A stretch of 64,000 nucleotides of DNA from Harryflintia acetispora (GCA_004340125.1 SLUK01000007.1:1-64000); one strand, 5' to 3'. Shown: positions 21,952 through 31,976, counted from the stretch's first letter. Notes: generated by a model not told the origin, from the sequence alone. Program-made: numbers and translations.

Positions 21952-23210
21952 AAAAAATAGGCGCGTTTTTCAAACGCTGTTTTGATTCCAACCGCTTTTT
22001 AAAGGTCTTTTCCCTGGTGGTGGCCTTCATCATCTGGCTGATCGTGGCCACCACCGTCGACCCGTATATCCGCCATGAGATCGTGGACATCCCGGTCAAC
22101 GTCGACGCGCAGAGCGCCGCGCTGCAGCGGCAGGGACTGAGCGTCATCACCATCGACCCGGACACCGTGCGGGTGACGGTGCACGGCAAGCGCTATGTGG
22201 TCGGCAGGCTGACGGCGGATGATATCAAGATCGTGCCGAAGCTCACCTCGGCCACCTCGGCGGGCACCCAGACCCTGCGCCTGGAGTGGAGCCCGGACGG
22301 CAGCGAGGAGTACACCGTCGAGTCGATCACCCCCGCGGCGATCGTGGCGCGGTTCGACCGGATCGACTCGAAGACCCTGGACATCCAGGCGGACGTGACC
22401 GGCGTCTCGGTGCCCGACGGGTACATCAAGGAGAGCGAGATCATCACCCCGGACAAGATCACCATCCGCGGGCCGACCAACGATCTGCAAAAGGTCGCCC
22501 ACGCCATCGTGAGCGTGGACCTCGACCAGTCGCTGACCTCGACGGCCAACGCCGCGGGTGAGATCGTGCTCAAGGATTCGGACGGCAACGTGATCGAAAA
22601 CGAGCACATCACCATGGACTACGAGACCGCCGAGGTGACCATCCCGGTGCTCAAAAAGAAAGAGGTTCCGCTGAGGATCGACTTCCTCAACGTCCCGCAG
22701 GGCTTCCCGATCGAGGAGCTGCACTATACCCTCTCGAACGACTCGATCACCATCGCCGGGCCGCAGACCCTGGTGGACAGCTACCAGGAGATCCTGCTCG
22801 GGCGGGTGGACCTCAAAACCCTGGATCTGGGCAGCAAGGAGCAGTTCGACGTCACCCTGCCCAGCGGGTTTGAAAATGTGGACAACATCCTCTCGGTCGA
22901 GGTCACCTTCGACACTGACGACTACGTCGCGCAGAACTTCAACCTCTCCGAGATCACCCTGGTCAACGAGCCGCAGAACTACGACGTGACCATCAACAAC
23001 CCCTATCTCAACAACGTCAAGATCGTCGGCCCAAGCGAGGTGGTCTCCGAGCTGACCGCCGGGGACATCGTGGCCGAGGTGGACGTTTCCGACCGCGAGG
23101 TGGTCACCGGCCAGATCAAGGTGCCGGTGCAGGTCTATGTGCCCAACAAGGGCACGGTCTGGGCGGTGGGCAACTACAGCACGCTGGTCACCATCTCCGA
23201 GAAGCAATAA
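21948..23210 (+). CDS. cdaR: YbbR-domain regulator CdaR
   Basis: The 420-aa protein starts at an ATG overlapping the cdaA stop. One N-terminal membrane helix (about 20-37: VFSLVVAFIIWLIVATTV) anchors an extracytoplasmic array of about four YbbR repeats, each showing the pattern P-x-x-V-x-V-x-G (for example DTVRVTVHGKRY, DKITIRGPT, DSITIAGPQ, NNVKIVGPS). CdaR proteins bind CdaA in the membrane and modulate c-di-AMP synthesis. A terminator at 23226-23260 ends the operon. Confidence 0.92.
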   Translation: MKKIGAFFKRCFDSNRFLKVFSLVVAFIIWLIVATTVDPYIRHEIVDIPVNVDAQSAALQRQGLSVITIDPDTVRVTVHGKRYVVGRLTADDIKIVPKLTSATSAGTQTLRLEWSPDGSEEYTVESITPAAIVARFDRIDSKTLDIQADVTGVSVPDGYIKESEIITPDKITIRGPTNDLQKVAHAIVSVDLDQSLTSTANAAGEIVLKDSDGNVIENEHITMDYETAEVTIPVLKKKEVPLRIDFLNVPQGFPIEELHYTLSNDSITIAGPQTLVDSYQEILLGRVDLKTLDLGSKEQFDVTLPSGFENVDNILSVEVTFDTDDYVAQNFNLSEITLVNEPQNYDVTINNPYLNNVKIVGPSEVVSELTAGDIVAEVDVSDREVVTGQIKVPVQVYVPNKGTVWAVGNYSTLVTISEKQ

Positions 23211-23225
23211 ACAGAGCGGTAGCCA

Positions 23226-23260
23226 AAAATCGTATGGGCGCTTTGCGTCCATACGATTTT
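23226..23260 (+). terminator. Terminator of cdaA-cdaR
   Basis: A 16-bp stem (23226-23241 with 23245-23260, one wobble) with a TTT loop; the right arm ends in ATTTT. Confidence 0.75.
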
Positions 23261-23307
23261 GCGGTTATCCGAAAATCCTGGCGGCAGGATGAAAGGAGCC
23301 CGGCTTT

Positions 23308-24897
23308 ATGATTTGTATCAGCGGGATCAGCCTCCCCTTTGACGAGGACGAGAGCGCGGCGATCGAGCAGGCGCGCAAAAAAGCGCGGCTCTCCCCGGCC
23401 CTGCTGCGGGACGGCTTCGTCGTCAAGCGCTCGCTCGACGCGCGCAAGCGGGAGGACATCCGCTATGTCTATACGGTGGGGTTGTGCACCTCGCTGCGCA
23501 ATGAGGCGCATTACCTCGAGCGGCTGCATCTCGGCGGCGCCGCGGTGCGCGAGGAAACCCCCTCCCTCACGCTCGCGGTGGGGGACAGACCGCTCTCCCA
23601 CCGGCCCTTGATCGCGGGCTTCGGCCCGGCGGGGATGTTTTGCGCGCTGTTGCTGGCGCAGCACGGCTTTCGCCCGATCGTGCTCGAGCGGGGCGCCGCG
23701 CTCGACGAGCGGGTGGCGGCCCTCGAGCGCTTCTGGTCCGGCGGGGCGCTGGACCCCTCGGCCAACGTGCAGTTTGGCGAGGGGGGAGCCGGTACCTTTT
23801 CGGACGGGAAGCTCACCACCCGGATCGGGGACATGCGCTGCGAGTGGGTGCTGCACGAGCTCCGGCGCCTGGGCGCCCCGGGGATCATCACGCGGCAGGC
23901 GAAGCCCCACATTGGGACCGACCGGCTGCGGCAGGTGGTCAAAAACCTGCGCCGGGAGATCATCAGCCTTGGGGGCGAGGTGCATTTTTGCACCGCGCTC
24001 GAGGGGCTCTGTATCCAGAGCGGGCGGCTGCACGCGGTGCGCACCAGCGGCGGGGAGCTGCCCGCCGAGGTGCTGGTCACGGCGCTGGGCCACAGCGCCC
24101 GGGACAGCTTTCAAATGCTTCTGGACAGCGGCCTTACCCTGCAACCCAAGGCCTTTTCGGTCGGGGTGCGGATCGAGCACCGGCGGGAGGACGTCAACCG
24201 CGCCCTCTACGGCGGCTTTGCCGGGCACCCGAAGCTCCCCGAGGGGGAATACCAGCTCTCGCAGCGGGTCGACGGCCGCGGGGTCTACACCTTTTGCATG
24301 TGTCCGGGGGGCCTGGTGGTCCCCGCCAGCAGCGAGGCGGGAGGCGTGGTGGTCAACGGGATGAGCGAGTTTGCGCGGGACGCCGAAAACTCGAACAGCG
24401 CCCTGGTTGTCGGGGTGGAGCCCGCCGACTTCGGCGGCGGGCCGCTTGGCGGCGTGGCCTTCCAGCAGCGGCTGGAGCAGGCGGCCTTCCGCTTGGGAGA
24501 GGGAGGCTACAAGGCTCCGGTGCAGACGGTGGGCCGCTTTCTCGAAGAGAGGCCGGGGGCGGATTTCGGGCGGGTGGCGCCCTCCTATGCCATCGGGGTG
24601 GAACCCGCCGATTTCCGGGAGCTCTTTGATCCCGGCATCTTAAAGATGCTGCGCCTTGGGCTGCGCGCCTTCGACGGGCGGCTGCGCGGCTTCGCCTGCC
24701 CGGACGCGGTGCTCACCGGGGTGGAGAGCCGCACCTCCTCGCCGGTGCGGGTGCTGCGGGACGAGTCCCTGCAGTCCCAGGTGGCAGGGGTCTACCCCTG
24801 CGGCGAGGGGGCGGGCTATGCCGGCGGGATCATGAGCGCGGCGGTGGACGGGCTGCGGGTTGCCGGTGAGATCATCGGGACCTACCGCCCGTGTTGA
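23308..24897 (+). CDS. FAD-dependent oxidoreductase-like flavoprotein (COG2509 type)
   Basis: The 529-aa protein has an N-terminal ferredoxin-like region (about 1-95), then a Rossmann dinucleotide fold GFGPAGMFCALLLA (about 103-116) and a GGAGTFSDGKLTTRIGD block, characteristic of the uncharacterised FAD-dependent COG2509 proteins. The C-terminus has YPCGEGAGYAGGIMSAAVDG, the second FAD-contact motif. GATGAAAGGAGCC precedes the ATG. In Firmicutes the family often sits near cdaA-cdaR-glmM, consistent with this position, but its substrate is not known. Confidence 0.85.
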   Translation: MICISGISLPFDEDESAAIEQARKKARLSPALLRDGFVVKRSLDARKREDIRYVYTVGLCTSLRNEAHYLERLHLGGAAVREETPSLTLAVGDRPLSHRPLIAGFGPAGMFCALLLAQHGFRPIVLERGAALDERVAALERFWSGGALDPSANVQFGEGGAGTFSDGKLTTRIGDMRCEWVLHELRRLGAPGIITRQAKPHIGTDRLRQVVKNLRREIISLGGEVHFCTALEGLCIQSGRLHAVRTSGGELPAEVLVTALGHSARDSFQMLLDSGLTLQPKAFSVGVRIEHRREDVNRALYGGFAGHPKLPEGEYQLSQRVDGRGVYTFCMCPGGLVVPASSEAGGVVVNGMSEFARDAENSNSALVVGVEPADFGGGPLGGVAFQQRLEQAAFRLGEGGYKAPVQTVGRFLEERPGADFGRVAPSYAIGVEPADFRELFDPGILKMLRLGLRAFDGRLRGFACPDAVLTGVESRTSSPVRVLRDESLQSQVAGVYPCGEGAGYAGGIMSAAVDGLRVAGEIIGTYRPC

Positions 24898-24898
24898 T

Positions 24899-24927
24899 TT
24901 GCAACCCGGGGCGCAACGTGATAAAAT
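24899..24927 (+). promoter_or_regulatory. Sigma-A promoter of the recJ operon
   Basis: TTGCAA (24899-24904) and TAAAAT (24922-24927) are spaced 17 bases apart, overlapping the end of the flavoprotein gene by its first base. Confidence 0.65.
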
Positions 24928-25011
24928 ACCAACTGTGAATCTTTCACCGGGACGGTCCTGGGGCGGCGCCCCACGGCCCTGCCGGTATATGAGCAGAGAG
25001 GAGGTGGCGCC

Positions 25012-27069
25012 ATGCCGCTCAAGCGCTGGATATGGCCCGGGGAGACGAAGCAGGCGGACGAGCTGGCCGCGGCGGGGATACAGCCCCTGACCGCGCGGGT
25101 GCTCGCCTCCCGCGGGATCGGCTCCCCAAACGAGGCGCGCCGCTTCCTCTCGACCGAGGGGGAGCTCCACGACCCATTTTTGATGAAGGGGATGGAGCAG
25201 GCGGTCGCCCTCATCGAGGGGGCGCTGCAGGAGGGGAAGCTGATCGTCATCTACGGCGACTACGACTGCGACGGGATCACCTCCACCGTGCTGCTCTACC
25301 GCTACCTCGAGGAGCAGGGGGCCAATGTCGGATACTATATCCCCGACCGGGAGGACGAGGGATACGGGCTCAACATGGAGGCCTGCGAGACGCTCCACCA
25401 AAACGGGGCCGAGCTGGTGATCACGGTGGACAACGGGATCAGCGCCGCCGCCGAGATCGACCGTCTGCATGAGCTCGGGATCAAGGTGGTCGTGACCGAC
25501 CACCACCAGCCGCCCGAAATCCTTCCGGCGGCCGACGCGCTGATCGACCCGCACTGTGAGGACAGCGGCTATCCCTTCCGGGAGCTTTGCGGGGTGGGGG
25601 TCGCCTTCAAGCTGGTCTGCGCGCTGGAGGGGGACATCGAGGGGGTGGACACCCTCGCGCGGTACGCCGACCTGGCGGCCATTGGGACCATCGCGGACGT
25701 GGTGCCGCTGTGCGGGGAAAACCGCATCATCGCGCGCGCGGGATTGCAAAAGATGGAGGAGAGCGAGAATCCGGGGATCTGCGCGCTGCTGGCGGCGGCC
25801 GGGCTCGCCGAGAAAGCGCTCGGGGCCGAGAGCGTCTCCTTCGGGCTGGCCCCCCGCCTCAACGCCGCCTCCCGCATGGGCAACTGCGACGATTCGGTGG
25901 CCCTCATGCTCTGCGACGACCCGCAGCAGGCGGCCGTCCTCGCCGAGCGGGTGGACGCGGCCAACCGGGAGCGCAAGCAGCTCGAGGGGGCGATCATGGC
26001 GGATATCGCCCGCCAGGTCGAAGAGGACCCTTCGCTGCTGCGCTATCGGGTGCTGGTCCTCGCGGGCGAAGGGTGGCACCACGGGATCGTGGGGATCGCC
26101 GCCTCGCGCATGGTCGAGCGCTACGGGAAGCCCTGCCTGCTGATCGGCACGCAGGGGGAGGAGGCGCGCGGGAGCGCGCGCAGCGTCCCCGGCTTTTCGG
26201 TGATCGACGCGATCACCCGCTGCAAGGACTGCCTGATCAAATTCGGCGGGCATCCCCTGGCCGCCGGTTTTTCCCTGAAGACCTCCGACGTCGGCAGGCT
26301 GCGCGCGGCGCTCGAGCGCGCGGCGGCCGGGATGGCCCCCGATATGCCGATCCCGCAGCTGCCGCTCGATGCGGCGCTGCATCCGCGGGAGCTGGACATT
26401 GCGACCATCGAGCAGCTGAGCGCGCTCGAGCCCTTCGGCGCGGGCAACGAGCTGCCGCTCTTCCTGCTGCCGGGGGCGAGAATCGAGGAAATCAACGCCA
26501 TCGGGGAGGGCAAGCACTTGAAGCTGCGCCTGCGCTTCGGCGAGCGCAGCCACTACGCCGTCTATTTCGGGATGACCGTGGGCCGCTTCCCTTACCGGGT
26601 GGGGGAGGCGGTGGACGTGGCCGCCAACCTGTCGGTATCGGAGTATCTCGGGCAAAAGCGGCTGTCGATCAAGATCCGGGACCTACGGCCCCAGGGGTTC
26701 GACCAGGAGGAATATTTTGCGGATTACTGCTGTTGCGAGCGCCTTTCGCGCGGCGAGGCGCTCACGCCCGAGCAGGCGCGCCGGATCACCCCCGTCAGAG
26801 AGGAGCTGGCGCTCGTCTACCGCGCGGTGCAAAAGCGCAGCGGCCTGCCCGCCGACGGGGACCAGTTCTATCTTTCGTGCTGCCGGGGGCGTCTCGGCTG
26901 CGGAAAGACGAGGGTGGCGCTGGACGTGCTGCTCGAGGCGGGGCTGATCGCAAGCAGGGACGGGCAGCTGCAAATCCTGCCCGCCGAGGGGAAGAAGGAT
27001 CTGATGAGCACGAAAATCCTGTCCCGCTTACATAGCGTCCTTTCGGGGAATGCTGTTGGTATCCAGTAG
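25012..27069 (+). CDS. recJ: Single-stranded-DNA-specific exonuclease RecJ
   Basis: The 685-aa protein has the DHH/DHHA1 plan. The catalytic motifs IYGDYDCDGITS (about 79-90) and VVTDHHQPP (about 160-168) hold the manganese ligands, and GGHPLAAGFS (about 413-422) is the DHHA1 signature; a C-terminal OB fold and an extra domain follow (about 470-685). RecJ degrades ssDNA 5' to 3' in recombination and mismatch repair. AGAGGAGG provides the start signal. It is the first gene of recJ-relA-MBL-hemZ; recJ-relA linkage is common in Firmicutes. Confidence 0.93.
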   Translation: MPLKRWIWPGETKQADELAAAGIQPLTARVLASRGIGSPNEARRFLSTEGELHDPFLMKGMEQAVALIEGALQEGKLIVIYGDYDCDGITSTVLLYRYLEEQGANVGYYIPDREDEGYGLNMEACETLHQNGAELVITVDNGISAAAEIDRLHELGIKVVVTDHHQPPEILPAADALIDPHCEDSGYPFRELCGVGVAFKLVCALEGDIEGVDTLARYADLAAIGTIADVVPLCGENRIIARAGLQKMEESENPGICALLAAAGLAEKALGAESVSFGLAPRLNAASRMGNCDDSVALMLCDDPQQAAVLAERVDAANRERKQLEGAIMADIARQVEEDPSLLRYRVLVLAGEGWHHGIVGIAASRMVERYGKPCLLIGTQGEEARGSARSVPGFSVIDAITRCKDCLIKFGGHPLAAGFSLKTSDVGRLRAALERAAAGMAPDMPIPQLPLDAALHPRELDIATIEQLSALEPFGAGNELPLFLLPGARIEEINAIGEGKHLKLRLRFGERSHYAVYFGMTVGRFPYRVGEAVDVAANLSVSEYLGQKRLSIKIRDLRPQGFDQEEYFADYCCCERLSRGEALTPEQARRITPVREELALVYRAVQKRSGLPADGDQFYLSCCRGRLGCGKTRVALDVLLEAGLIASRDGQLQILPAEGKKDLMSTKILSRLHSVLSGNAVGIQ

Positions 27070-27117
27070 CCTGGCCCGGTTTTCATGCGGCAGAAAGAGG
27101 GCCAAGGGGGAATAGAT

Positions 27118-29298
27118 ATGATTCAATCGTTTGAGGAGCTTAAAAATATTATCGGCGGGCAGAGTATCGCCTACGACATGGAGCGGATCGGCGCGGCCTA
27201 CGAGCTGGCGCAGCGCGCCCATGAGGGCCAGAAGAGAATGTCCGGCGAGCCGTACATCAGCCACCCGCTCAATGTGGCTGAGATTTTGGTGCAGCTCGGG
27301 ATGGACACCGACAGCATCTGCGCGGCGCTGCTGCACGACGTGGTGGAGGACACAGACTATACCCTCGGCGACATCCGCAAGCGCTTCGGCGCCGAGGTGG
27401 CCGGGCTGGTGGACGGGGTGACCAAGCTCGGGAAAATCCCCTTTTCCTCCCGCGAGGAGCAGCAGGCCGAGAACGTGCGCAAGATGCTGCTGGCCATGGC
27501 CAAGGACGTGCGGGTGATCATCGTAAAATTGGCCGACCGGCTGCACAACATGCGCACCCTCGGCGTCAAGCCCGAGCAGAAGCGCCGGGACACCTCACTC
27601 GAGACGATGGAGGTCTACGCCCCCATCGCCCACCGGCTGGGGATCACCGCCATCAAGGAGGAGCTCGAGGACCTCTCGCTGCGCTTTCTGGACCCGATCG
27701 GCTACAGCGAGATCGAGCATATGCTCGACCTAAAGCGGGATGAGCGGCTGGCCTTCCTCAAAAAGATCGAGGACAAGATCCGCCTGCGGCTGCAGGAGGA
27801 GCACCAGAGCATCCAGATTTACGGCCGGGTCAAGAGCATCTACGGGATCTACCGCAAGGTCTATATGCAGGGGCGCTCCTTCGAGGAGATTTACGACATC
27901 TACGCCGTGCGGGTCATCGTGGAGACGGTCAACGAGTGCTACAACATCCTGGGGATCATCCACGACATGTTCAGGCCCCTCCCCAACCGCTTCAAGGACT
28001 ATATCTCCACCCCGAAGCAGAACCTTTACCAGTCGCTGCACACCACCGTGCTGGACAAGGAGGGGATCCCCTTCGAGGTGCAGATCCGCACCTTCGACAT
28101 GCACTACACCGCCGAATACGGGATCGCGGCGCACTGGAAATACAAAGAGGGGATCCAGGGTCACGACAAGCTCGAGGAGCGCCTTTCCTGGATCCGGCAG
28201 CTGCTGGAAAACCAGAAGGAGTCGGAGGACGCCAGGGAGATCATCTCCACCATCAAGACCGACCTGGCCCCCGAGGAGGTCTTCGTCTTCACCCCGAAGG
28301 GGGACGTCATCAGCCTGCCCTCGGGCGCGACGGTGATCGACTTTGCCTACGCCATCCACAGCGCGGTGGGCAACCGGATGGTGGGCGCCAAGGTGGACGG
28401 GCGGATCGTCAGCCTGGACACGGTGGTGCACACCGGGAACATCGTGGAGATTCTGACCACCAACGTGCCGGGCCACGGCCCGAGCCGGGACTGGCTTTCG
28501 ATCGTGCGCACCGCCGAGGCGCGCAACAAGATACGCACCTGGTTCAAAAAGGAGCGCAAGGAGGAGAATACCCAGGAGGGGCGCGCCGAGCTCGAGCGGG
28601 AATTCCGCCGCAATGGGATCAACCTTCCGGACGAGCAGATGAAGGAGTTCCTGCTCGCGATCGCCCAGCGGCAGCACTTCCACTCGATCGAGGAGTTCTG
28701 CGCCGCCATCGGCTACGGGGGCATTTCCCTCTCGCGGATCATGCCGCGGGTCAAGGAGGACTACACCAAAAACTACCGCCAGAGCGATGACCAGAAGCTC
28801 GAAAGCCTGATGGCGATGAAGCCCAAAAAGGAGCGCAAGGCGACCAGCGGGGTCATCGTCGAGGAGCTCGAGGGGTGCCTGGTCAAATACGCGCGCTGCT
28901 GCAACCCCCTGCCCGGGGACGACATCGTCGGCTTCATCACCAGAGGCTACGGGGTGTCCATCCACAAGGCGGACTGCCAGAACGTCATAAACGCCATGGC
29001 CGACCAGTCCCAGTCCGAGCGCTGGGTGCGCGCGCGCTGGGCCAACACGGTGCGGGAGAAGTTCAAGACCACCATCGACATCTATGCCAACGACCGGGAG
29101 AGCCTGCTGGCGGACATCAGTATCGCCATCGCCAACATGCACCTGCAGGTGCACTCCCTCAACGCCAAGGAATTAAAGGACCGGCATTCGAGTATCCAGA
29201 TCACCTTCGAGACCACCGACATCGCGCAGCTCAACCTGGTCCTGTCCAGCCTGCGCCAGATCGAGGGGGTCGTCTCGGTGACCCGCTCGGTGCAGTGA
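27118..29298 (+). CDS. relA: Bifunctional (p)ppGpp synthetase/hydrolase Rel
   Basis: The start is ATG 27118 with AAGGGGG 7 bases upstream; 726 aa. Domains are an HD hydrolase with intact HDVVEDT (about 73-79), a RelA synthetase (about 235-345, with YQSLHTTV), TGS (about 390-450), a helical/zinc-finger region with the conserved CCNPLPGD Cys pair (about 595-602), and a C-terminal ACT (about 650-726). It makes and removes the stringent-response alarmone at the ribosome. Intact HD and synthetase motifs mean both activities are expected. Confidence 0.95.
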   Translation: MIQSFEELKNIIGGQSIAYDMERIGAAYELAQRAHEGQKRMSGEPYISHPLNVAEILVQLGMDTDSICAALLHDVVEDTDYTLGDIRKRFGAEVAGLVDGVTKLGKIPFSSREEQQAENVRKMLLAMAKDVRVIIVKLADRLHNMRTLGVKPEQKRRDTSLETMEVYAPIAHRLGITAIKEELEDLSLRFLDPIGYSEIEHMLDLKRDERLAFLKKIEDKIRLRLQEEHQSIQIYGRVKSIYGIYRKVYMQGRSFEEIYDIYAVRVIVETVNECYNILGIIHDMFRPLPNRFKDYISTPKQNLYQSLHTTVLDKEGIPFEVQIRTFDMHYTAEYGIAAHWKYKEGIQGHDKLEERLSWIRQLLENQKESEDAREIISTIKTDLAPEEVFVFTPKGDVISLPSGATVIDFAYAIHSAVGNRMVGAKVDGRIVSLDTVVHTGNIVEILTTNVPGHGPSRDWLSIVRTAEARNKIRTWFKKERKEENTQEGRAELEREFRRNGINLPDEQMKEFLLAIAQRQHFHSIEEFCAAIGYGGISLSRIMPRVKEDYTKNYRQSDDQKLESLMAMKPKKERKATSGVIVEELEGCLVKYARCCNPLPGDDIVGFITRGYGVSIHKADCQNVINAMADQSQSERWVRARWANTVREKFKTTIDIYANDRESLLADISIAIANMHLQVHSLNAKELKDRHSSIQITFETTDIAQLNLVLSSLRQIEGVVSVTRSVQ

Positions 29299-29318
29299 CC
29301 CATATTAGGAGGCAGCGT

Positions 29319-29954
29319 ATGAAAGAACCGGTTATCCTGCCGGTCGGCATGATCGGCACCAACTGTTATATCCTCGGCTCGGGCGACACCGGCGTGGTGA
29401 TCGACCCGGGGGACGAGGCCGAGAAAATCCTCGACGTCCTGCGCGAACAGGGGATCACCCCGAAATATATCCTGCTCACCCACGGGCACTACGACCACAT
29501 CGGGGCGGTGCAGGCCGTGCGCGCGGCCACCGGGGCCGAGGTCGTCATCGGCCAAAACGACAGCGAGCAGCTGGGCGACGCGAGCAAATCCCTCGGCCGC
29601 CCGGGCGATCCGCGCTTCTATATCACCCCCGACCGCGAGGTGCGGGAGGGGGACACGATCGAATGCGGTGAGCTGCTCTTCCTGGTGATCGACACCCCCG
29701 GGCACACCCGGGGCGGGGTGTGCTATCTCTGTGGGGATATGCTCTTTAGCGGGGACACCCTCTTTCGCGGGGACGTGGGGCGCACCGACCTCTACGGCGG
29801 GGATTATCCCACGCTTCGCCTCTCGCTGCAAAAGCTCTCAGCGCTCGACGATTCGCTCAGGGTCTACCCCGGGCACGGGGAGCAGAGCACCATGGAATAT
29901 GAAAAACAATATAACCCCTATCTCGGGAAGGCCGACTATGACGATCTATATTGA
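29319..29954 (+). CDS. MBL-fold metallo-hydrolase (glyoxalase II-like)
   Basis: The 211-aa protein starts at ATG 29319 with TTAGGAGG. It has the metallo-beta-lactamase motif THGHYDHIG (about 52-60), a downstream TPGHTRGG (His near 129), a GDTLFRGDVGRTDLYGG block and a final PGHG, giving the full set of zinc/iron ligands of the glyoxalase II-like subgroup. It follows rel by 20 bases and overlaps hemZ by 17 bases. The subgroup includes hydroxyacylglutathione hydrolases and YqgX/YcbL-type enzymes; the true thiol ester substrate is unknown. Confidence 0.88.
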   Translation: MKEPVILPVGMIGTNCYILGSGDTGVVIDPGDEAEKILDVLREQGITPKYILLTHGHYDHIGAVQAVRAATGAEVVIGQNDSEQLGDASKSLGRPGDPRFYITPDREVREGDTIECGELLFLVIDTPGHTRGGVCYLCGDMLFSGDTLFRGDVGRTDLYGGDYPTLRLSLQKLSALDDSLRVYPGHGEQSTMEYEKQYNPYLGKADYDDLY

Positions 29955-31419
29955 CGCGCACGACTGCCACTACGAGGTGCAGCGCCTGTGCACCATGTTC
30001 CTGCGCGGGGAACGCGCGCCGCTGGCCTTCGGCGCGCCGGGGGAGGGGGAGGAGCGCTTCCTCTACACCGGGCGCGCCGAGCGGGACGGGAAGGCCCTCC
30101 TGACGGTGCGCGCGCGCCTCGGCGGCAGCGAGGTGCACAGGCAAAGAGAGCTGCCGCTCCCCAGCGGCAAGCAGGAATGTGAGCGCGCCTTCGGGCAGAT
30201 GATCTATGAGCTGCTCGTGCCGATGACCGGGATTCGCCCTCCCTGGGGCATTCTGACCGGGATCCGCCCGGTCAAGCTCTTTCGCGCCCGGCTGGACGCG
30301 GGGGAGAGCGGGCAGGAGGTCCTGCGCTATTTTTGCGACGGGCTGTATCTCAGCGAAGAGAAGGCCCGCCTGGCGCTGCAAACCGCTCAGGTCCAGCGGC
30401 CGATTCTTCGTGGGAGCGCCCCCGACCTCTTTTCGCTCTATGTTTCGATCCCCTTCTGCCCCAGCCGCTGCCGGTACTGCTCCTTCGTCTCCCATTCGAT
30501 CGAGCAGGCGGCCGGGCTGATCGAACCCTATCTCGAGCTGCTCGAGCGCGAGCTCGCCCTGACGGCGCAAAAGGCGCGGGAGAGCTCCCTGCGCCTCCAC
30601 TCGGTCTACTTCGGGGGTGGCACCCCGACGACGCTGAGCGCCGCGCAGCTTGACCGACTCTGCGCGGCGGTGGCGGAAAACTTTGACCTGGGCGGGGTGA
30701 AGGAGTATACCGTCGAGGCGGGACGCCCGGACACCATCACGGCGGAGAAGCTGGCGGTGCTGCGAAAGGCCGGGGTGGACCGGATCAGCGTCAACCCCCA
30801 GACCTTGCAGGACGAGGTGCTGGCGGCCGCCGGGCGAAACCATACCGCGCAGCAGACCCTGGACGCTTTTGGGCTGGCGCGGCAGGCGGGCTTCCCATGC
30901 ATCAACATGGATCTGATCGCCGGGCTGCAGGGGGACACGCCGCAGGGCTTCGCGGACACCCTGGAGCGGGTGATCGCGCTGCGCCCGCAGAACATTACGG
31001 TGCACGCCCTCTCGGTAAAGCGCAGCGCCGCGCTCGGCGGGCACGCCGGCGAGGTGCTCATAGCTTCTCCGGCCGCGGAGATGGTCGCCCTTTCGGCGCG
31101 GCTGCTTATCGGGGCGGGGTATCACCCCTACTACCTCTACCGGCAGAAGGACACGGTGGAAAACCTCGAAAACACCGGCTGGTGCCTGCCGGGGTATGAG
31201 AGCGCCTATAACATCCACATCATGGACGAGAGCCAGACCATCCTGGCCTGCGGGGCGGGCGGGGTGACCAAGCTCTGCCGCCCGAAGGGGACGGGCGGAC
31301 AGGAAATAACGCGGATATTTAACTACAAATACCCATATGAATATATCAGCCGCTTTGAGCAGCTCTGCGCGCGCAAGGAGGCGGTCGTCCCCTTCTTTGC
31401 CGGCATGGAAAAAAATTAG
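29938..31419 (+). CDS. hemZ: HemZ-type radical SAM protein (coproporphyrinogen III oxidase-like)
   Basis: The 493-aa protein starts inside the MBL gene. An N-terminal region (about 1-165) typical of HemZ precedes the radical SAM barrel with the [4Fe-4S]-binding CPSRCRYC (about 173-180), then GGGTPT and VEAGRPD. Family members are annotated as oxygen-independent coproporphyrinogen III dehydrogenases, but many HemN-like proteins have other roles, including heme chaperoning. No other heme genes are in the window, so the heme role is uncertain. The order recJ-rel-MBL-hemZ is typical of Clostridia. Confidence 0.85.
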   Translation: MTIYIDAHDCHYEVQRLCTMFLRGERAPLAFGAPGEGEERFLYTGRAERDGKALLTVRARLGGSEVHRQRELPLPSGKQECERAFGQMIYELLVPMTGIRPPWGILTGIRPVKLFRARLDAGESGQEVLRYFCDGLYLSEEKARLALQTAQVQRPILRGSAPDLFSLYVSIPFCPSRCRYCSFVSHSIEQAAGLIEPYLELLERELALTAQKARESSLRLHSVYFGGGTPTTLSAAQLDRLCAAVAENFDLGGVKEYTVEAGRPDTITAEKLAVLRKAGVDRISVNPQTLQDEVLAAAGRNHTAQQTLDAFGLARQAGFPCINMDLIAGLQGDTPQGFADTLERVIALRPQNITVHALSVKRSAALGGHAGEVLIASPAAEMVALSARLLIGAGYHPYYLYRQKDTVENLENTGWCLPGYESAYNIHIMDESQTILACGAGGVTKLCRPKGTGGQEITRIFNYKYPYEYISRFEQLCARKEAVVPFFAGMEKN

Positions 31420-31443
31420 CGGATGCTGCGTGCCGCCGCCCGG

Positions 31444-31472
31444 TTGTAAAAGAGCGCGGGCGGTGGTATAAT
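31444..31472 (+). promoter_or_regulatory. Sigma-A promoter of the zinc-ribbon gene
   Basis: TTGTAA (31444-31449) and a perfect TATAAT (31467-31472) are spaced 17 bases apart. Confidence 0.75.
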
Positions 31473-31523
31473 GGGGAAAACCGGAGGAATCGACCGAACA
31501 GAAAGAGTAAAGGTGAAAGCGAT

Positions 31524-31976
31524 ATGGGAACTTTGGACAGCATTTTCAATAAAGCGCGGGACGTCGCCAACGATATGGGCAAGAAGGCGGGCGACGTGGT
31601 GGAGGTCTCGAAATTAAAACTTTCGGTGGTCTCGCTCGAGAGCGACATCGAAAAGATCTACGCCAAGCTGGGGCTGATGGTCTATGAGATGGTCAAGGCC
31701 GGCAGCGAGAACCGCGGGCTGATCGACGGGTGCGTGGCCGAGATCGACGCGCTCAAGGGCAAGCTCGGCGAGATCAACGCCAAGGTGGATGAGCTTAAAA
31801 ACGTGCGCCGGTGCGACAGCTGCGGCGCGGCGGTCGAGCTTTCCGCCCAGTTCTGCCCGATGTGCGGCAACCTGATCAAGAGCCAGCCCGAGGCCGAGGC
31901 CGCCCCGCAGGAGGAAGCGGCGCCGGAAGAACCACAGCCGCCGCAGGAGCTCGAAAATCCGGGCGTGGATGCGTAA
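31524..31976 (+). CDS. Zinc-ribbon protein with N-terminal coiled coil
   Basis: The 150-aa protein has an N-terminal helical region (about 1-90) with heptad-like Leu/Ile/Val spacing, a single zinc ribbon CDSCGAA...CPMCG (Cys near 96, 99, 110, 113) and a Glu/Pro-rich acidic tail. It has no membrane segment. Such small proteins are common in Clostridia and uncharacterised; they may be scaffolds or nucleic-acid partners. It is monocistronic, with its own consensus promoter and terminator. Confidence 0.75.
   Translation: MGTLDSIFNKARDVANDMGKKAGDVVEVSKLKLSVVSLESDIEKIYAKLGLMVYEMVKAGSENRGLIDGCVAEIDALKGKLGEINAKVDELKNVRRCDSCGAAVELSAQFCPMCGNLIKSQPEAEAAPQEEAAPEEPQPPQELENPGVDA

Noticed and set aside
24640..26655. 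A 671-codon minus-strand ORF opposite recJ, and other long antisense ORFs (for example 21999-23252, 27730-29154, 16268-17590)
   Set aside because: Long antisense frames are expected in GC-rich coding DNA; the products are His/Arg/Gly-rich without motifs, while the plus strand encodes clear core proteins.
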